Under the pieces are notes generated by a model, which was given only the letters and a program-made list of their open reading frames with translations, had not been told where the DNA came from and searched no databases. From Pezizomycotina sp. ARF18 (lineage: Eukaryota; Ascomycota), in contig AZLU01000055.1 in assembly GCA_002224055.1 (NCBI GenBank), positions 124,001 to 188,000 on the forward strand: a stretch of DNA of 64,000 nucleotides, read 5' to 3'. Made by a program: the position numbers and the translations under genes. Position 1 is the first letter of the stretch. Each line of letters opens with the position of its first letter. Of the stretch, positions 1 to 11,713 are shown in pieces.

Positions 1-2171
1 TAACTATAACCGCCATAAGAGTAAATACCGTTGCATCGAAGCCGTGGGGTTCACCAGTCCTTCTCTCGGTATATACTGCAGTGTCTGGTTCAAATAAGCC
101 ACCAGCTCCTGCAGTGTACTCTGGCCGGAAGATAGTCTACCGCTACCACCTTCAGTATTGCCGCCGTACTATCTGAGCATCCTAGATACGCAGCGAGTTG
201 GTGGTCCGTCGCGTTCGGATGGCTTGGAAGAATTCCGTTAGATTGCCTGCCAGGTATCGTCCTCTGATATTCATCCATCTCGGTGCTGCTGTCTGTAATA
301 GACTAAATGCATTGCTGATGTAGTTTTGTTCAAAGCCGTCGATGTCCATTTTGAATAGAATCCTTTTAGTCAACGTTTCTCGACTACAACTTGTCAAACG
401 CAAATCAAAATCAATTTCTGATTCCAACTAACCCCGCCGATATTCGAATTATACCATGAGCCCGATTCTCCCACTAAATGCTACAGAGAAAATAATTCTT
501 CCAGAAATAAAAAAAATCTGGCTACGATCGCATGAACAATCGAAAAAGTGGGATGAATTGGAAATTTACGGGAATCATATGAGCAGATTTCTGCAAATCC
601 TTACCGCCGCAACAATGCATTCCAACCAGAACTCAAATCTCTTGCCAAACCCGCCCGCATAGTCCAGAACATATCAATCCAGGGCTTCGGTCTACCATCT
701 ACCAGATTTATCTCTCATTGGACCAATACGGAGAGCCTGTTCCGAGCTGCTATCAGGATCCGGCATCTGCCATCTTTCCCTGCTAGTCTTGCAGGAAATA
801 TCGTCCAAAAAAAGCGCTCACAAGCTGAGCACTGGTTGTGTGGTTTCCTTACACCATGAGCCAATTATAACTTTTCCAGGCGAGAGGGATACAACGAATT
901 ACTCAGGTAGAAATAGGCAGTTAGCGCAACCACCTCGGCAGAGACGAAGAGGCCGAACCATAGGATCGGTGGAAAGGTGGGGTAAAAGTCGTTCACTCGC
1001 AAGGCGCTGAGAACGATAAGTAGCAACGCGATATTATCATTCAATATTACAAGAGCTTTAAGCAGAGCTAAGATGTACTACCTAACAACACAATACCAAT
1101 TAATTAGAAAACCCGGAAACCTTCTATCGAGGAAGTGTGGGACATAAGTTGCTATTGGGCTGGAAAGAAAACAAAGGGCTTCGAGGCTTGCATAGAGTTT
1201 AAGCTGCAGACGAATCAGTGCTAACTAATAAGCGAAGCCACGAACGCCCGTGAAGTTACTCGATATTGCTGCACACCCTCTCACGGTTTCGCAAAGTGAG
1301 GTGAAGGGAAAAAATCAGTCTGCACAAATCCATGGCTCGATCTAGGAAGCTTCGCAAAGTGGAGTCTGCATTACCTAATTGATTCCAAATCGATCCAAGA
1401 GCTAGCGGTAAAAATCGCGATGAAGAAAACGGAAAGCATTCCTTTGTCTCACGTCGGAAAGGACGGACTCTGTGCTCCGAGATGCAAGGCTCTATCTCCT
1501 CGCCTCTTCGCCATTCGTTTATTCTCTTGGGCGGAATAAAGATCAATACACGCGCATTCGCCACCCACTGAGTATTATATGAACATCAATATTGGAAGGC
1601 TGGCGGCCCTCATACTCGTGGCGCTGGAATAGCGCGCTCGAGGCGTTCGTGTTGTTTTGCGAGATTTGTCGCCCCTCGGCATAACGATAAGATTCATATG
1701 CATCTGAAGGACTAAAGTTCTCAAAGACTGGAAAAGAGCTGATAACTGGCCAGCTTATAGTTTTTTCAGTAAGTATTCGAATGTTCGTTCCTAAAATAAC
1801 TGGATTTGAAATGGCAAGATCGACTTATGACTAGTCCAAGTACTGGTTCTTGTGATTCGATACTATAGTACCATGATTAAGCAATGTGTATCAGAACATC
1901 ATACTTCTAGAAACATTTCTCCTGCTGATTAAACATATGTTTCTAGTGCGTTTACTACCGTACAATAACCTGAAAAACATTTCGTGCCTAAGATTCAATT
2001 TCCAATCTTGCGAACATGCTCCAAATAATTCAGTACGAGTAAGATAAAGACATCAAGATGTTCTGAGATCCCATAGGAGGGAACACTACTAATTGAACAA
2101 ATCCAGGACTGTAACCAAACGCCGATACACAAAGCGCAAATACCAGATCAAGTATAATCTTTTTCCCACTC
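1..2171. other. No confident gene; a few short open frames
   Basis: I see no recognisable domain here. An 81-codon minus-strand frame at 182-427 and a run of short plus-strand frames from 456 to about 1010 could be remnants or exons of unknown genes, but none shows family motifs, a signal peptide or convincing splice borders. The stretch 1010-2171 is ordinary intergenic sequence with no long repeats that I can see. Confidence 0.5.
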
Positions 2172-4091
2172 TCATACGCCCACCACGAAAACTAAGCCCA
2201 AGAGTAATGCCCACATAACCTTCCAGGTCGTAGCCCCTTCCAACGTTCTTTGTGCAGAGCTTTCAAACGGCAAAGAACCTGTCGTAGTTGGAATAACCGG
2301 ACTATTAGCATTGTGAGCGTGGAAGCACCAGAAGCAACGACTACGCCAGCAGTTCGGTGGCAATAACAGTGAACCGGACGGTACAACGCCTTCAGCGCCG
2401 CCGGCTCCCGCTGGCTCGGATTGTCCGGTTGGGCTGCTTGGAGACGCGCCAGATCCATTATTTCCGCCGCTCTCGTTTGCTCCCCCTCCTGAGTTATTTC
2501 CGGACTCCCCGGATGATCCTGTAGACCCAACGGCACTGCTGCCGCCGCTACCATCGCTGCCTCCCTCCAGAGCCTCCACTACCTCCACTACCTCCAGTGC
2601 CGCTGCCGCCCATAATTGCGGGCCTGGCTGCGAATTTTGTGAATTCGGAGACGTTCCAGTCCCAGAGTTGTTGGGGGTAGATGATGAACCGCCGGCGGAC
2701 GATTGGAGCCCCCGATGATCCGGATCCGCCGTTTTCTGGACCACTTCCAGAGTTTGAGCTGCCATTGTTTCCATTGCCGGTATTAGGTGAACCAGATCGC
2801 TGCTTGAGCCGGAGCTAGAACCTCCACTAGAGCCAGAATTGGACCTCCACTCGAGCTTCCGCTGCCGCCGTTGCTCTGCGGTGTCACCGGAGCCGGTCCC
2901 GAGGCGCCAGGACTGCTATTACCAGATTGCCCGCCAGATGGACCCAAACTACCGCCGTGTTTGACTGGCTCGATCCACTAGACGAGCCTGATCCCGAGTT
3001 CGATGAACCACCGGAAGAGCCACCGCCGCTGTTCGGTCTCCGGATCCGCCAGACCCTGAGGAACCGCTTCCATTACTAGAGGAACCTGAGCTACTACCCG
3101 TTCCACCCGTCCCGCTATTTCCACCTCCGCGTTGCCTCCACCATTATTTCCTCCCCCAGTATTGCCTCCTCCACCCACCGGCCGCCCACCCACTGGCACC
3201 ACCGTCGGCCCAGTCTCAGAAACCGGCGTCGTTCTCCCTCCACCACCTCCGTTACCCCTGGTCGGCGAAACAACCGGGGGTGGAGTATTGCTGGTCTTCG
3301 GAACAACAAGCTGCGCAACAATTGTCTTCGTCTCTGTCGTCGTCTCCGGCGCAACTCCAATAGTCATGCACGTATTACTCGGCACGTTGTCCGATATATA
3401 CTGCTGAACATCTATCTTACTCGTTCCAGACACCAGAATATCCGTGGATTGAAAGTCATACGTCGACGTCGGTGTACATGCCGTTGCAGTTCCCTCGAGA
3501 GCAGTAGTATTACCCGCGAACGTAAATGGTTCCGTCCGAGAGTATCGAAACTTTAATTGTACGATTTCGTACGTTCACAGCAGGTTAACGTGATTATATG
3601 GGTTGGATTGAAGCTGATCACACGCGTGGGGACTTCGCGGACGTAACTTATAGTGAAGGGCTGCGTTTCGGTGGCCGCGAGGGAGGAGTTGAAAAGGAAG
3701 GTCGCATTAGCGTGAACCGTATAGAAGTCATCCATGTCGTCGGCTGGAAGTTCTCGAAGAAGGTGCAGGTATCGCAGGCGTTCGGCGGAGCCGTTACAGT
3801 AGGCGTTGAGTCTGACGTAGGAGAATCCGTTATTGTTGGCGTTGGTGTTGAATCTGTGGTCGGTGTATCTGTGCTAGTGGGTGAGCCGGTAGGGCTAGCA
3901 GTATCGTTTCCGTCTTCAACCAGCGTCAAAGTTGGTACCGATTCGTCGCTCAGAGTGGGTATCGAATTGTCGTTACCTAAGGCGCTGAATGTCAAGTTTG
4001 ATGGAGGTATGGAGGAAGACGATGATTGTGCTATGGCTCTCGCACTTAGGCGAAGTAGCAATAGCAGTATAGACAACTGCTGCTTTTGCAT
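2172..4091 (-). CDS. Ser/Gly/Asn-rich secreted surface protein, probably GPI-anchored
   Basis: Function unknown; the layout is that of a fungal cell-wall or GPI-anchored protein. The minus-strand start at 4091 opens with a signal peptide (MQKQQLSILLLLLRL, then ARAIAQ), followed by a Ser/Thr/Pro-rich stalk with repeated SPTSDSTPT-like stretches. A short folded-looking segment with a Cys pair (ACDTC) and possible N-glycosylation sites (HANATF, FNSS) lies around 3553-3770. From about 3300 to 2400 the protein is low-complexity Gly, Ser and Asn. It ends in a hydrophobic segment (WALLLGLVFVVGV) just before the stop at 2172, as in GPI signals. The reading moves between frames at least three times with no introns visible at those points; the same happens in most genes of the window, so I suspect sequence error. 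The plus-strand Pro-rich frames here are mirror images of the Gly-rich repeat. Confidence 0.65.
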
Positions 4092-5362
4092 CTTCGTAGA
4101 ATCTTCTGCTAAACGTCAAATAACAGTACTCAGTGTTCTAGACGCCGTTGACTCTGATCGTGTCTACCAAGAAGCTTGTAAAAAGGTGAATTTATTTTCC
4201 GAACTCTTCAACAATCCTACATAGTGACACTAAGTGTATATATATCCCTTGATCCTGCCATAAAGGCAAAAGGCTTGCCATCCCACATCGTAATGAGTCC
4301 TACGACAGAGGAGGCTGGCGCCTGCAAGTTGCTCATAAAAGTCCGGTAGGCATATTTTTGGTCCAGATTGCGTAACAAAGGCATCCTTGCAACCTGTTCG
4401 ACGAGGAGACAAGAGACACGTTGTTTACCAAAATCGCTGGTTTGCTCATGAGCCCCTCCTAGTATTTCGAGTCGGTGGTGTGGTCTAGTATTCCAAATAT
4501 AGCCCGGCTGCATACCGTCAAGCAGGAACAAACTCCCGAGCAACTCATGACGAAGACCACTACTATGGTTTATCCGACTAAAAAACCCCTCAGAAGCTTT
4601 TTCATGGATCCTGCCATGTGTTGGTGGGGTCATAAAATGGAATCCTTGTGCAACCAATAGGCGGAAGCAAAGCCTCAGCCGCAAACACTCGTGAAGTTCG
4701 GGTTCAACCAACCAGAAGCCAGAAGCCGGGCATAGCCACGCCTTCGAGCTTCGCTGTTCCATGATACTTGGGGGTTTTTGTTTTTGTCAAGAAGGTGAAA
4801 TCGGCGTCCAATTATCCTTCTTCGCGGAAGAACTCGTATGTCTAGGTGTCACAATGTCTTGGCCCGTGATACTCTCGAGAAAAGGCTCTCAATATACAAG
4901 TTTAGATTGAGATATTCTCCGAGGCTTCGGTGCCACAAGAGGATTGCTGTTGTTAAGGAGTGATCTTGGAGTTCGAGTTCTCGCCGGGCATTAACATTTA
5001 TTGTCGATATGGCAGCCCGAAACTACACAGCATGATTTGTTGAGGGCTATATCGGAGAATTACTATCGTACATTGCTATACACTATCTACATTCATATGG
5101 CATTACTGTTTTCATAGACACGGTGTATCTGGTCATCATACAGCTTCGTCCCAATCGCAAGCCCAATCTCGCTAGCATGCAACTCCTCGTGCTATCCCTG
5201 CGACCAGTAGGATCGTAAACAGGCTCCAGACCCTCCAGTAGCTCTAGGTCAGCTTTCCCGCTAGCGCCGCTGAACTTCCGTTGGAATCTCCGATCCCGCT
5301 ACTCTTAACGCTCCGGACCAGCCCTTGTAGCTCCGTTTCTCGCTTCCTCCGGTCTTATCCCT
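4092..5362. other. Intergenic; one unassigned minus-strand frame
   Basis: A 181-codon minus-strand frame (4217-4762) has no recognisable motif and overlaps shorter frames on both strands; I cannot support it as a gene. The rest is intergenic sequence between two minus-strand genes and should hold the promoter of the 2172-4091 gene. Confidence 0.4.
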
Positions 5363-6340
5363 CTATACTAGTAGATCCATCCCCACTTTTATCAAAGATC
5401 CACAATCCTCTAGTCCGTAGCTTCTCGCGCCAGAGCCGTAAGACAGGCTTGCAAACGGCACGGCGGCGCAGATTATACAGAGGTGCATTTCCGCCGCAAC
5501 GGCGACGTAGAACGAGTAACCGTACCACGATATATCGAAGTTCTTGATGGCGGAGACGAGGAGTTTTACTCTCACAAGTGCTATGACACATACACTATAC
5601 ATGCGTCCGCATCAGTACCATTCAAGGAATTCTCAGGGCCGCTAAAGATATAACTTACAGTAATCCCAACCCCAAAACACCAACCATCTGCATCCTCTTC
5701 CTCCGACTAACGTTCGCCCTCCACACAGTCCTCACCGGCAAAACAAAAACAATAACATCGCTAATAAGATTCATCGTCGTCTGCACGAACATAATAACAC
5801 CCAGCGCGAGTCCATCCCAACACGACCCCTCGGATCGTAGCTCACCATTTACTCAGCGGCTTACAACTACACAGCAGCGTAATAATAAGTCCTAGTGTCC
5901 ACATAGTCACGAACGCCATCGTGATATATACCATTACCCTGAATCTTCGGGGCTCGGGTGGCCGAGCGATAATCGGAGGAAGAAGCAGCACATGGATAGC
6001 TTGACAAATAAGGCGGATAGGGGTACGCTATCCAGTGTACTAGCTCCGCTATCCATAGCTTACGGCGTCGGGCTGATACAGGTCGAGGTAGTGTCGTCCC
6101 CATCCCCATAGGAGTGCGGAGAGTACGTGCGTCGCGGTCACGCCGGCGGCGAGGAACCATGCGACGGAGACGAGGAAGTCGTCGACGCCAGGCGATAGGA
6201 GGATACAGAGGCGGAGTATAGACGAAGGGAGAGGGCGAAGAGGGAAAGTACGGTGAGGGTCAGTTCGATCGGTGTGAGGTAGTGGCCTGCTACCGGAGAT
6301 TAGGCGGCGGGTGGAAGCCGGGTATCTTTTGTGTCGTCAT
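5363..6340 (-). CDS. Fungal rhodopsin-domain seven-helix membrane protein
   Basis: Integral membrane protein of the large fungal rhodopsin-like family (Pfam Rhodopsin_dom_fungi type, often loosely grouped with PTH11-like receptors); ligand unknown. Reading from the ATG at 6340 (MTTQKIPGF), I see in order: helix 1 (PIELTLTVLSLFAL), helix 2 (DDFLVSVAWFLAAGV), the loop GWGRHYLDLYQPDAV, helix 3 (ALFVKLSMCCFFLRL), helix 4 (MAFVTMWTLGLIITLLC) with the family KPLSKW motif, helix 5 (NLISDVIVFVLPVRTVW), helix 6, an intron near 5603-5656 opening GTAAGT, then helix 7 with the family signature IKNFDISWYGYS and ICAAVPFASL. The order and motifs match the family closely. Frame changes occur near 6300, 6190, 6050 and 5835 without splice sites; I read these as indels. 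The cytoplasmic tail is short. Family assignment is firm, substrate or signal unknown. Confidence 0.85.
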
Positions 6341-7557
6341 TGCGGAATGAGTATGGTGACAGAAGGACTATCTTCTTGTCGGAGCTTCGGGTCATAAGGA
6401 CATCGTTATAATTAATGTACCGGAACATATCATAAAATATTTAGGAACAAAAGGTATAAAATTGTATAATATCACCCAGAGTGGTTTTTTTTCGGGTGTA
6501 GGCGCACAATATAAAGCAACGGAAAACATTATAGGCCCCTCCAAACGGTCATCGGAAGTACGTAGGCGTAAAAGCGATCCAAACGTCTCCGCAGCGATCT
6601 TGAGGAAAAAACTGTCCTTACTCCAACTTTAAATTTCTAAATAGCTTTATTACCTCAAGAGAATTATGCTAACTGCTGTATTCGATTTCATCTAAACATA
6701 TTGCCGCGCCTCCTCAGTACAGTTTGAAGAGAAAAAAAGGCTAGGAGGTTGCATCGTTGATCACTTGAAGCGAGACGAGGTAAATCTAGTGGACGTTGTG
6801 GTTCAAAATCTGTCACGCAAAGGAGGCTTTACCAATCGATCCTGGCTTCCCTATTATGACAATACCTAACTGCAAGGCTTTCAATAGTTTCGAAACGGTT
6901 TCAATCAGATTATACTCTATATAATGACACCATAAACAAAAGGATCAGAGCATAAACTCGAACGAAATTCAAACGCAAAGGTTAGACGGAGCGTTGATCG
7001 ATTCTTTTCGCCTAAGGCACCAACTGATCTTATTTCACTGCAATTAATCCTTCCAGTCAAAGATAGTAATCCCAGCGAGACGAGAATTGGGGAGTATCTC
7101 AGAATATTGGCAACGTCCAACTTCTAACTCTATGAAAATAGAAACTTGGCTCATCGGACCGTAAGTGTTTCATTCGAACTCTCTATTAGGGAACTCGAAT
7201 GAGAATGCCAAAATCTTGGGAGCTTCATGTGTACTGAAGCTGCTATACAGCAGGTAGTCCTTTTCATTTGTTCAGCAACCACAGTAAAACCACTATCGAG
7301 CTCTCTACTTACATAGGTCACAGATAGAAGCAGTCTGTATATGAAGCTTTAACGTTATTAATAGCATAAATTACTTTTTATATTCACATGCACAAGGATT
7401 CAGAAAAACACCGAAGAAAAAAAAAAGACGGCAAAGTAAATAAACGTTTTCACTTTACATGAGGTTCCCTCTAATTTCGAGATAGGTTTGCATGGTGTCA
7501 TATGTACTACTCGAGCCCAAAGAAGAATAGCTTCATGTGTTTCCCTCCAATAAGCAC
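6341..7557. other. Intergenic, A/T-rich
   Basis: No gene-like signal. Contains short A/T runs and presumably the promoter of the 5363-6340 gene at its left edge and the 3' region of the 7558-9118 gene at its right edge. Confidence 0.6.
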
Positions 7558-9118
7558 TTACCAGCCTGAGTCCTTAAAGATATTAGCTAACTTATCCTCC
7601 ACGGTCTCCCCGCAGACCCGGTTTTCCCAGCATTATCCGAAAGCTCCTTAACAGAGTTCTGAATCTTAGTCGCGGCGTTCACGCCGCCCTCCTCGGCAAT
7701 ACTGTAGCGGCTGACGGGACCCAGCAGCATTTCCGCCAGCTTGACGGAGTCGGTGTCCGACGCCATGCCCAGCTTAACGGCCTCACTCCTCTGATTGGCC
7801 GCATCGGCGAGATACCCCGCGTCTTGAGCGTTGAGCCGGCCGAAGTTGTCGCCAATCTTGGTCGCGAACCCTTTCGGCTGCTCGCCGTACCCTTCGGCAA
7901 CCTGGACGGCCCGGCCGCGGACGCCCCGGACTTGGTCTCAAGCGCGGATGGCACCTTGGGCTTGGACATATCGGCCTCTTTGGTCTTCAAGTACTTCTGG
8001 AGCATCTGAATGTTTTCGCCGATTAGCATAGCCCAATAGTCACCCGGAGAATGGTGAAAGCACTGAAATGCCGATTAATTTTTGTTTTCCACTAACAGCT
8101 TCCCTATCCGCATTATAGTTCCTCCCGAAACCGTACTTCTGCATAATCCTCCCAAACCACGACTTGGTCTCCGGGTGATGTACTGGATCATGCGGTCGGA
8201 CGCCGCGATAGCATTCGCCGACTTTCTCATGTACTCCGCCGCGACGTCGATGCCGCCCAGCTTCGAGATGGCCTCGTCGATGGCTACCGGGTCCTTCGGG
8301 GGGCCAACGGCTTTCCTATAAAAAGTTGAACAAAAACACATCATATTAATAACAAAGGACTCTATATATATATATCGAAGAAGGAACGGAAGGCACTGAA
8401 CCGTAAATTCCCATAAAGCGTATCCTCATTCGCGAACGTTCCCGTAAACTTATTCCACTTCCAAAGCGACCTTCGATACCGTGAATCCTCTGCATCATGC
8501 GCGCGTTCTGCTGGCTGAACATATCTTCATAAAAGCTCATCGTCTTCTCGAGCCCTCGTACGACGCCTGCTCCTTCTCGCTGAGCTTATTCCCCGCTTTC
8601 ATTTTATTAACGAGAGGGCGCCACTTTTTGTACAGCGCTTCGTACTTTGTGGCCATGACGCTGTCGTCTGCACCTTCAAAGCTCCGTCGTCGACGGTGAA
8701 GGTGGGTGAGTCTTTGAGTGAGTCTTTGAGGGTGCTGAGCTTTTTAGCGGCGGCTTTGTCCTGGGAGGAGAGGTGGCGACGGTAGGTGTCGTCTAGCTCC
8801 TGCAGGCCTTTCCTGAGGTACTCCGACTGAGCGTCCTATAAAACGTCGAAATAAGAAAAAATCCGTGAGCATACAAATGGAATTTCCGTGAAGCATGTAA
8901 ACAAAACAAAACTTATAGCTTACCTCTCCGGGAATCTTCTGTTGAAAGCCCTGTCTGTATTTATAGCCCCACACTTCGTGCTGCCGAAGCTCCCCGTACC
9001 TGTGAGGCTGGCCGAAGCTGATACCGCCGTTGTTGATAGACCCGACTTCGGCGTCACCGCCTGCCGCGGCGAGCGTGGCGAATGCGGCTGCTAGGGCCAA
9101 AGCGCTTTTGAAATACAT
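7558..9118 (-). CDS. Secreted helical protein of unknown function
   Basis: The start at 9118 gives a clear signal peptide (MYFKSALALAAAFATLAAA). The mature protein begins with a Gly/Tyr-rich stretch (YGELRQHEVWGYKYRQGF), then continues as charged, mostly helical sequence over several exons: SEYLRKGLQELDDTYRRHL, KYEALYKKWRPLVNKMKAG, FYEDMFSQQNARMMQRIHG, PVAIDEAISKLGGIDVAAEY. It ends CGETVEDKLANIFKDSGW at the TAA at 7558. Introns with GTAAG-like starts lie near 8838-8925, 8320-8400 and 8035-8100. I do not recognise the family. It has few cysteines, so it does not look like a classical small Cys-rich effector. Frame changes near 8660 and 7750-7600 have no splice sites. The signal peptide and long conserved-looking helical exons support a real gene; function is open. 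Confidence 0.65.
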
Positions 9119-11173
9119 AGTGTACTTTTGTTTTTGTTAAGCTCGGAGTATGTTAAGGGTTCCGAATAGCTATACTATGTAGTAATGGGGGAAAGATGTT
9201 TTTTTTTTTTAAAGGCAAACAGCTCCCTATATAGAAAACGATTTCTCGTGTAGACTTTTCACCAGAACTGAAATACAAAAAGAAGTTTTCGAAATGTAAT
9301 GATGAATTGCCAGGAGGGTCCGATCTTTATGGACGAGGCCCTTTAAGAAGTTGGAAGTCCAGTGGCAGCCTCCTGGTTACAGCGACTTTACAGATTCGGC
9401 TTGTGACATCAGCCGTTCACGAACGATTACGCAAAAACTTAACATTTCACCGTCGTTTGACGGTCTAGATCGTAGTGTGATGATAAGGTTTTTTTTCTGA
9501 ATGCATAAATGATCAATTTTGTTTTCTGAGCAGCTATAGTTCCCATCCACTTGAACGCATGTTTGTAGTCTGTATCTCAACCTTCCGGTCAGTAGTACAG
9601 GCCAGGTCTGCCGACCAAATTACTTTGTGCGTATATAGCTTCATGACATAGGGCCATCTAGAACCGGCCACCAGCAACCCTAAAGCTAAAGTCAGAACTC
9701 TCACCAATAGCTATAATGTTAGACTTGAAATTATGACCAAACCAAAAATATTATAAAATAAAATACATTATAAAGTAACGCGAGGTAAACGAGGATTCTA
9801 GACAAAGCCGTTGAACGTGGAATCCCCCTCCCCTCCCCCCCTAGGTCTCTTAGGCGGAGAAGAGGAACGGGGTCTCAGATTCACGTTATTGGAACGGCCC
9901 TTTTGTTCACGGGAAGCGGTTTCGGTTACATACATGATACATGCGTGTGGGCAAGTATATAATGGTGCTCCCCATCGAAAAATTGGTCTAGTCGACCAGG
10001 ACTTTCGATACTAACAGGTGGTACCTATGAATAATTCACCCCTCAAGCACGGGGAAAGATTCTCGTTTCGTTCCGTACTCTTGGTTATAAAATCGTTCTC
10101 ATTGGCTAAAGAATGACGAGATCTCCAATGCAAATTTTTCAGTAGCTAGCCTTCAAGTTCTGGATCACGATACATGGAAATATAATCCGTATCATAAGTC
10201 TAGCTAGTTCTTCTTTTTCCCCCTCTCCTTTTTTTCTTCTCTTATCTCTTCCATTTCGCTAGCTTTTTCAAGGTTCTAAGGTTCTACCTGAATACTTCAA
10301 GCTAAGTAAAGAAGACAGAAAAGAAAAAAAAAAAAAAAGAGGTTCTGGAACGAGAAGCTAGAGACTTTAACCAAAATTAAGCTTGTTTTTTTTTTTTTTT
10401 TTTTTTTTTTTCGATAACTCTAATTGATATATCAAGCCCAGTGCTCGGGCAAACACATACTAGTAGTTACTCAAAAACGATACCGACTTGAGGACCACAA
10501 ACGTATGCGTATATTATAACACTCTATGTACTAAGCGCTTTATCTGATTAGTCTATTTTTTTTTATTTTTTTATTTTTTCCAACTGTTCCAGCCAATAAA
10601 GTGTTCTCAGGGACCAAGGACCGATGGACGGAGTAAAGAGTCCAACCCGAAATATGTACTACCAAACAGGATCAACGCATATAAACACCATGTACGGTTT
10701 ACAACTTAGGACGGGAATAGCTAACACGATGCTAAAGCTTCCTCATAGACGAAGAAAGTCTTTAACAACCGCGAAAGGTCAAGTAGGACTAACAAAAGCA
10801 GCTGGCTTCCTGGCATGACCTTTAATTAAATCCACTATATATTCGACCCCAACTTTGATTTAATTCTTAGCTTTTTTTATCTTCTTTTAACCCCCGTTCA
10901 TGCCCGTTCGCGTTTTTCTCTTGAGTCGAGTTTTTTTGTTCTTGTTACTCCGTCGTATATAGTTCCGCCGCCCGGGATTTGACTACCCCCCCCCCCCAAA
11001 AAAAAAAAAGGAAGCATTGAGAAAAAAGCTTTCGCCCGTCCAGTTCTCCTACGTTCACGTATAAAACTGTAAGCCTAATGTGACATGAACTAAGCCGAAA
11101 ATCAACAGAACCTTGACAACAAAAGTGAAAAATAAACCTTTCATTACTACTATAATATTAAACTAACAAGTAC

Positions 11174-11212
<39 letters not shown>

Positions 11213-11411
11213 TAAGAAGTTTAAAAGGAGCGATCCTCTAGCTGTATGTGTTTCTTATTACTATTCTTTATATTACACTTAGAAAGACGGGGACAAAACG
11301 GCCGTAGACAGAAAAAAAAAAAAAAAAAAACGACGAGAAAAAAGAAAACAAAAAAGAGGACCGGTCCGTAATATCAACGAAAGGAAGGCAAAAGAAATAA
11401 GGGCCGTAATG

Positions 11412-11443
<32 letters not shown>

Positions 11444-11713
11444 AGTACTATAAAGAAAAGGAGCAAATCCTGAACTCCGCCCGACAGTGTTTCTCGTGTA
11501 TGTAAAGTTAAAAAAAAAAAGTCAAGCAAACCAATATCAGAACTAAAAAATAAATAAATAAATAAATAAAGGTAAGCTTAAAAAAGAAAAACAATAAGCA
11601 TCTCAAACCACTCAATATAAACCCCCGTTCTTCCATCGCTCTTCATTCCCTCTCCTACCATTATTATTATTACATCCACCTCCTTCCCCCCTTCTTTTCC
11701 CCTGGATCTCCTA
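9119..11713. other. Intergenic, rich in long A/T homopolymers
   Basis: About 2.6 kb without a supportable gene. Short frames at 9377-9580, 9811-10014 and 10624-10818 show no motifs. The right half is dominated by poly(A) and poly(T) tracts, listed separately. Confidence 0.6.
10324..11570. repeat. Cluster of long poly(A)/poly(T) tracts and an AAAT microsatellite
   Basis: Counted from the sequence: A15 at 10324-10338, T26 at 10386-10411, A28 at 11182-11209, A19 at 11312-11330, A31 at 11412-11442, and an AAAT repeat of about six units near 11548-11570. Several shorter A/T runs and a C/A run (10986-11009) lie between. They sit 3' of a minus-strand gene. Similar tracts occur inside introns and intergenic spaces across the window. 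Confidence 0.9.

Noticed and set aside
3132-3407. Plus-strand Pro-rich 91-codon frame
   Set aside because: Antisense image of the Gly-rich repeat of the 2172-4091 gene.
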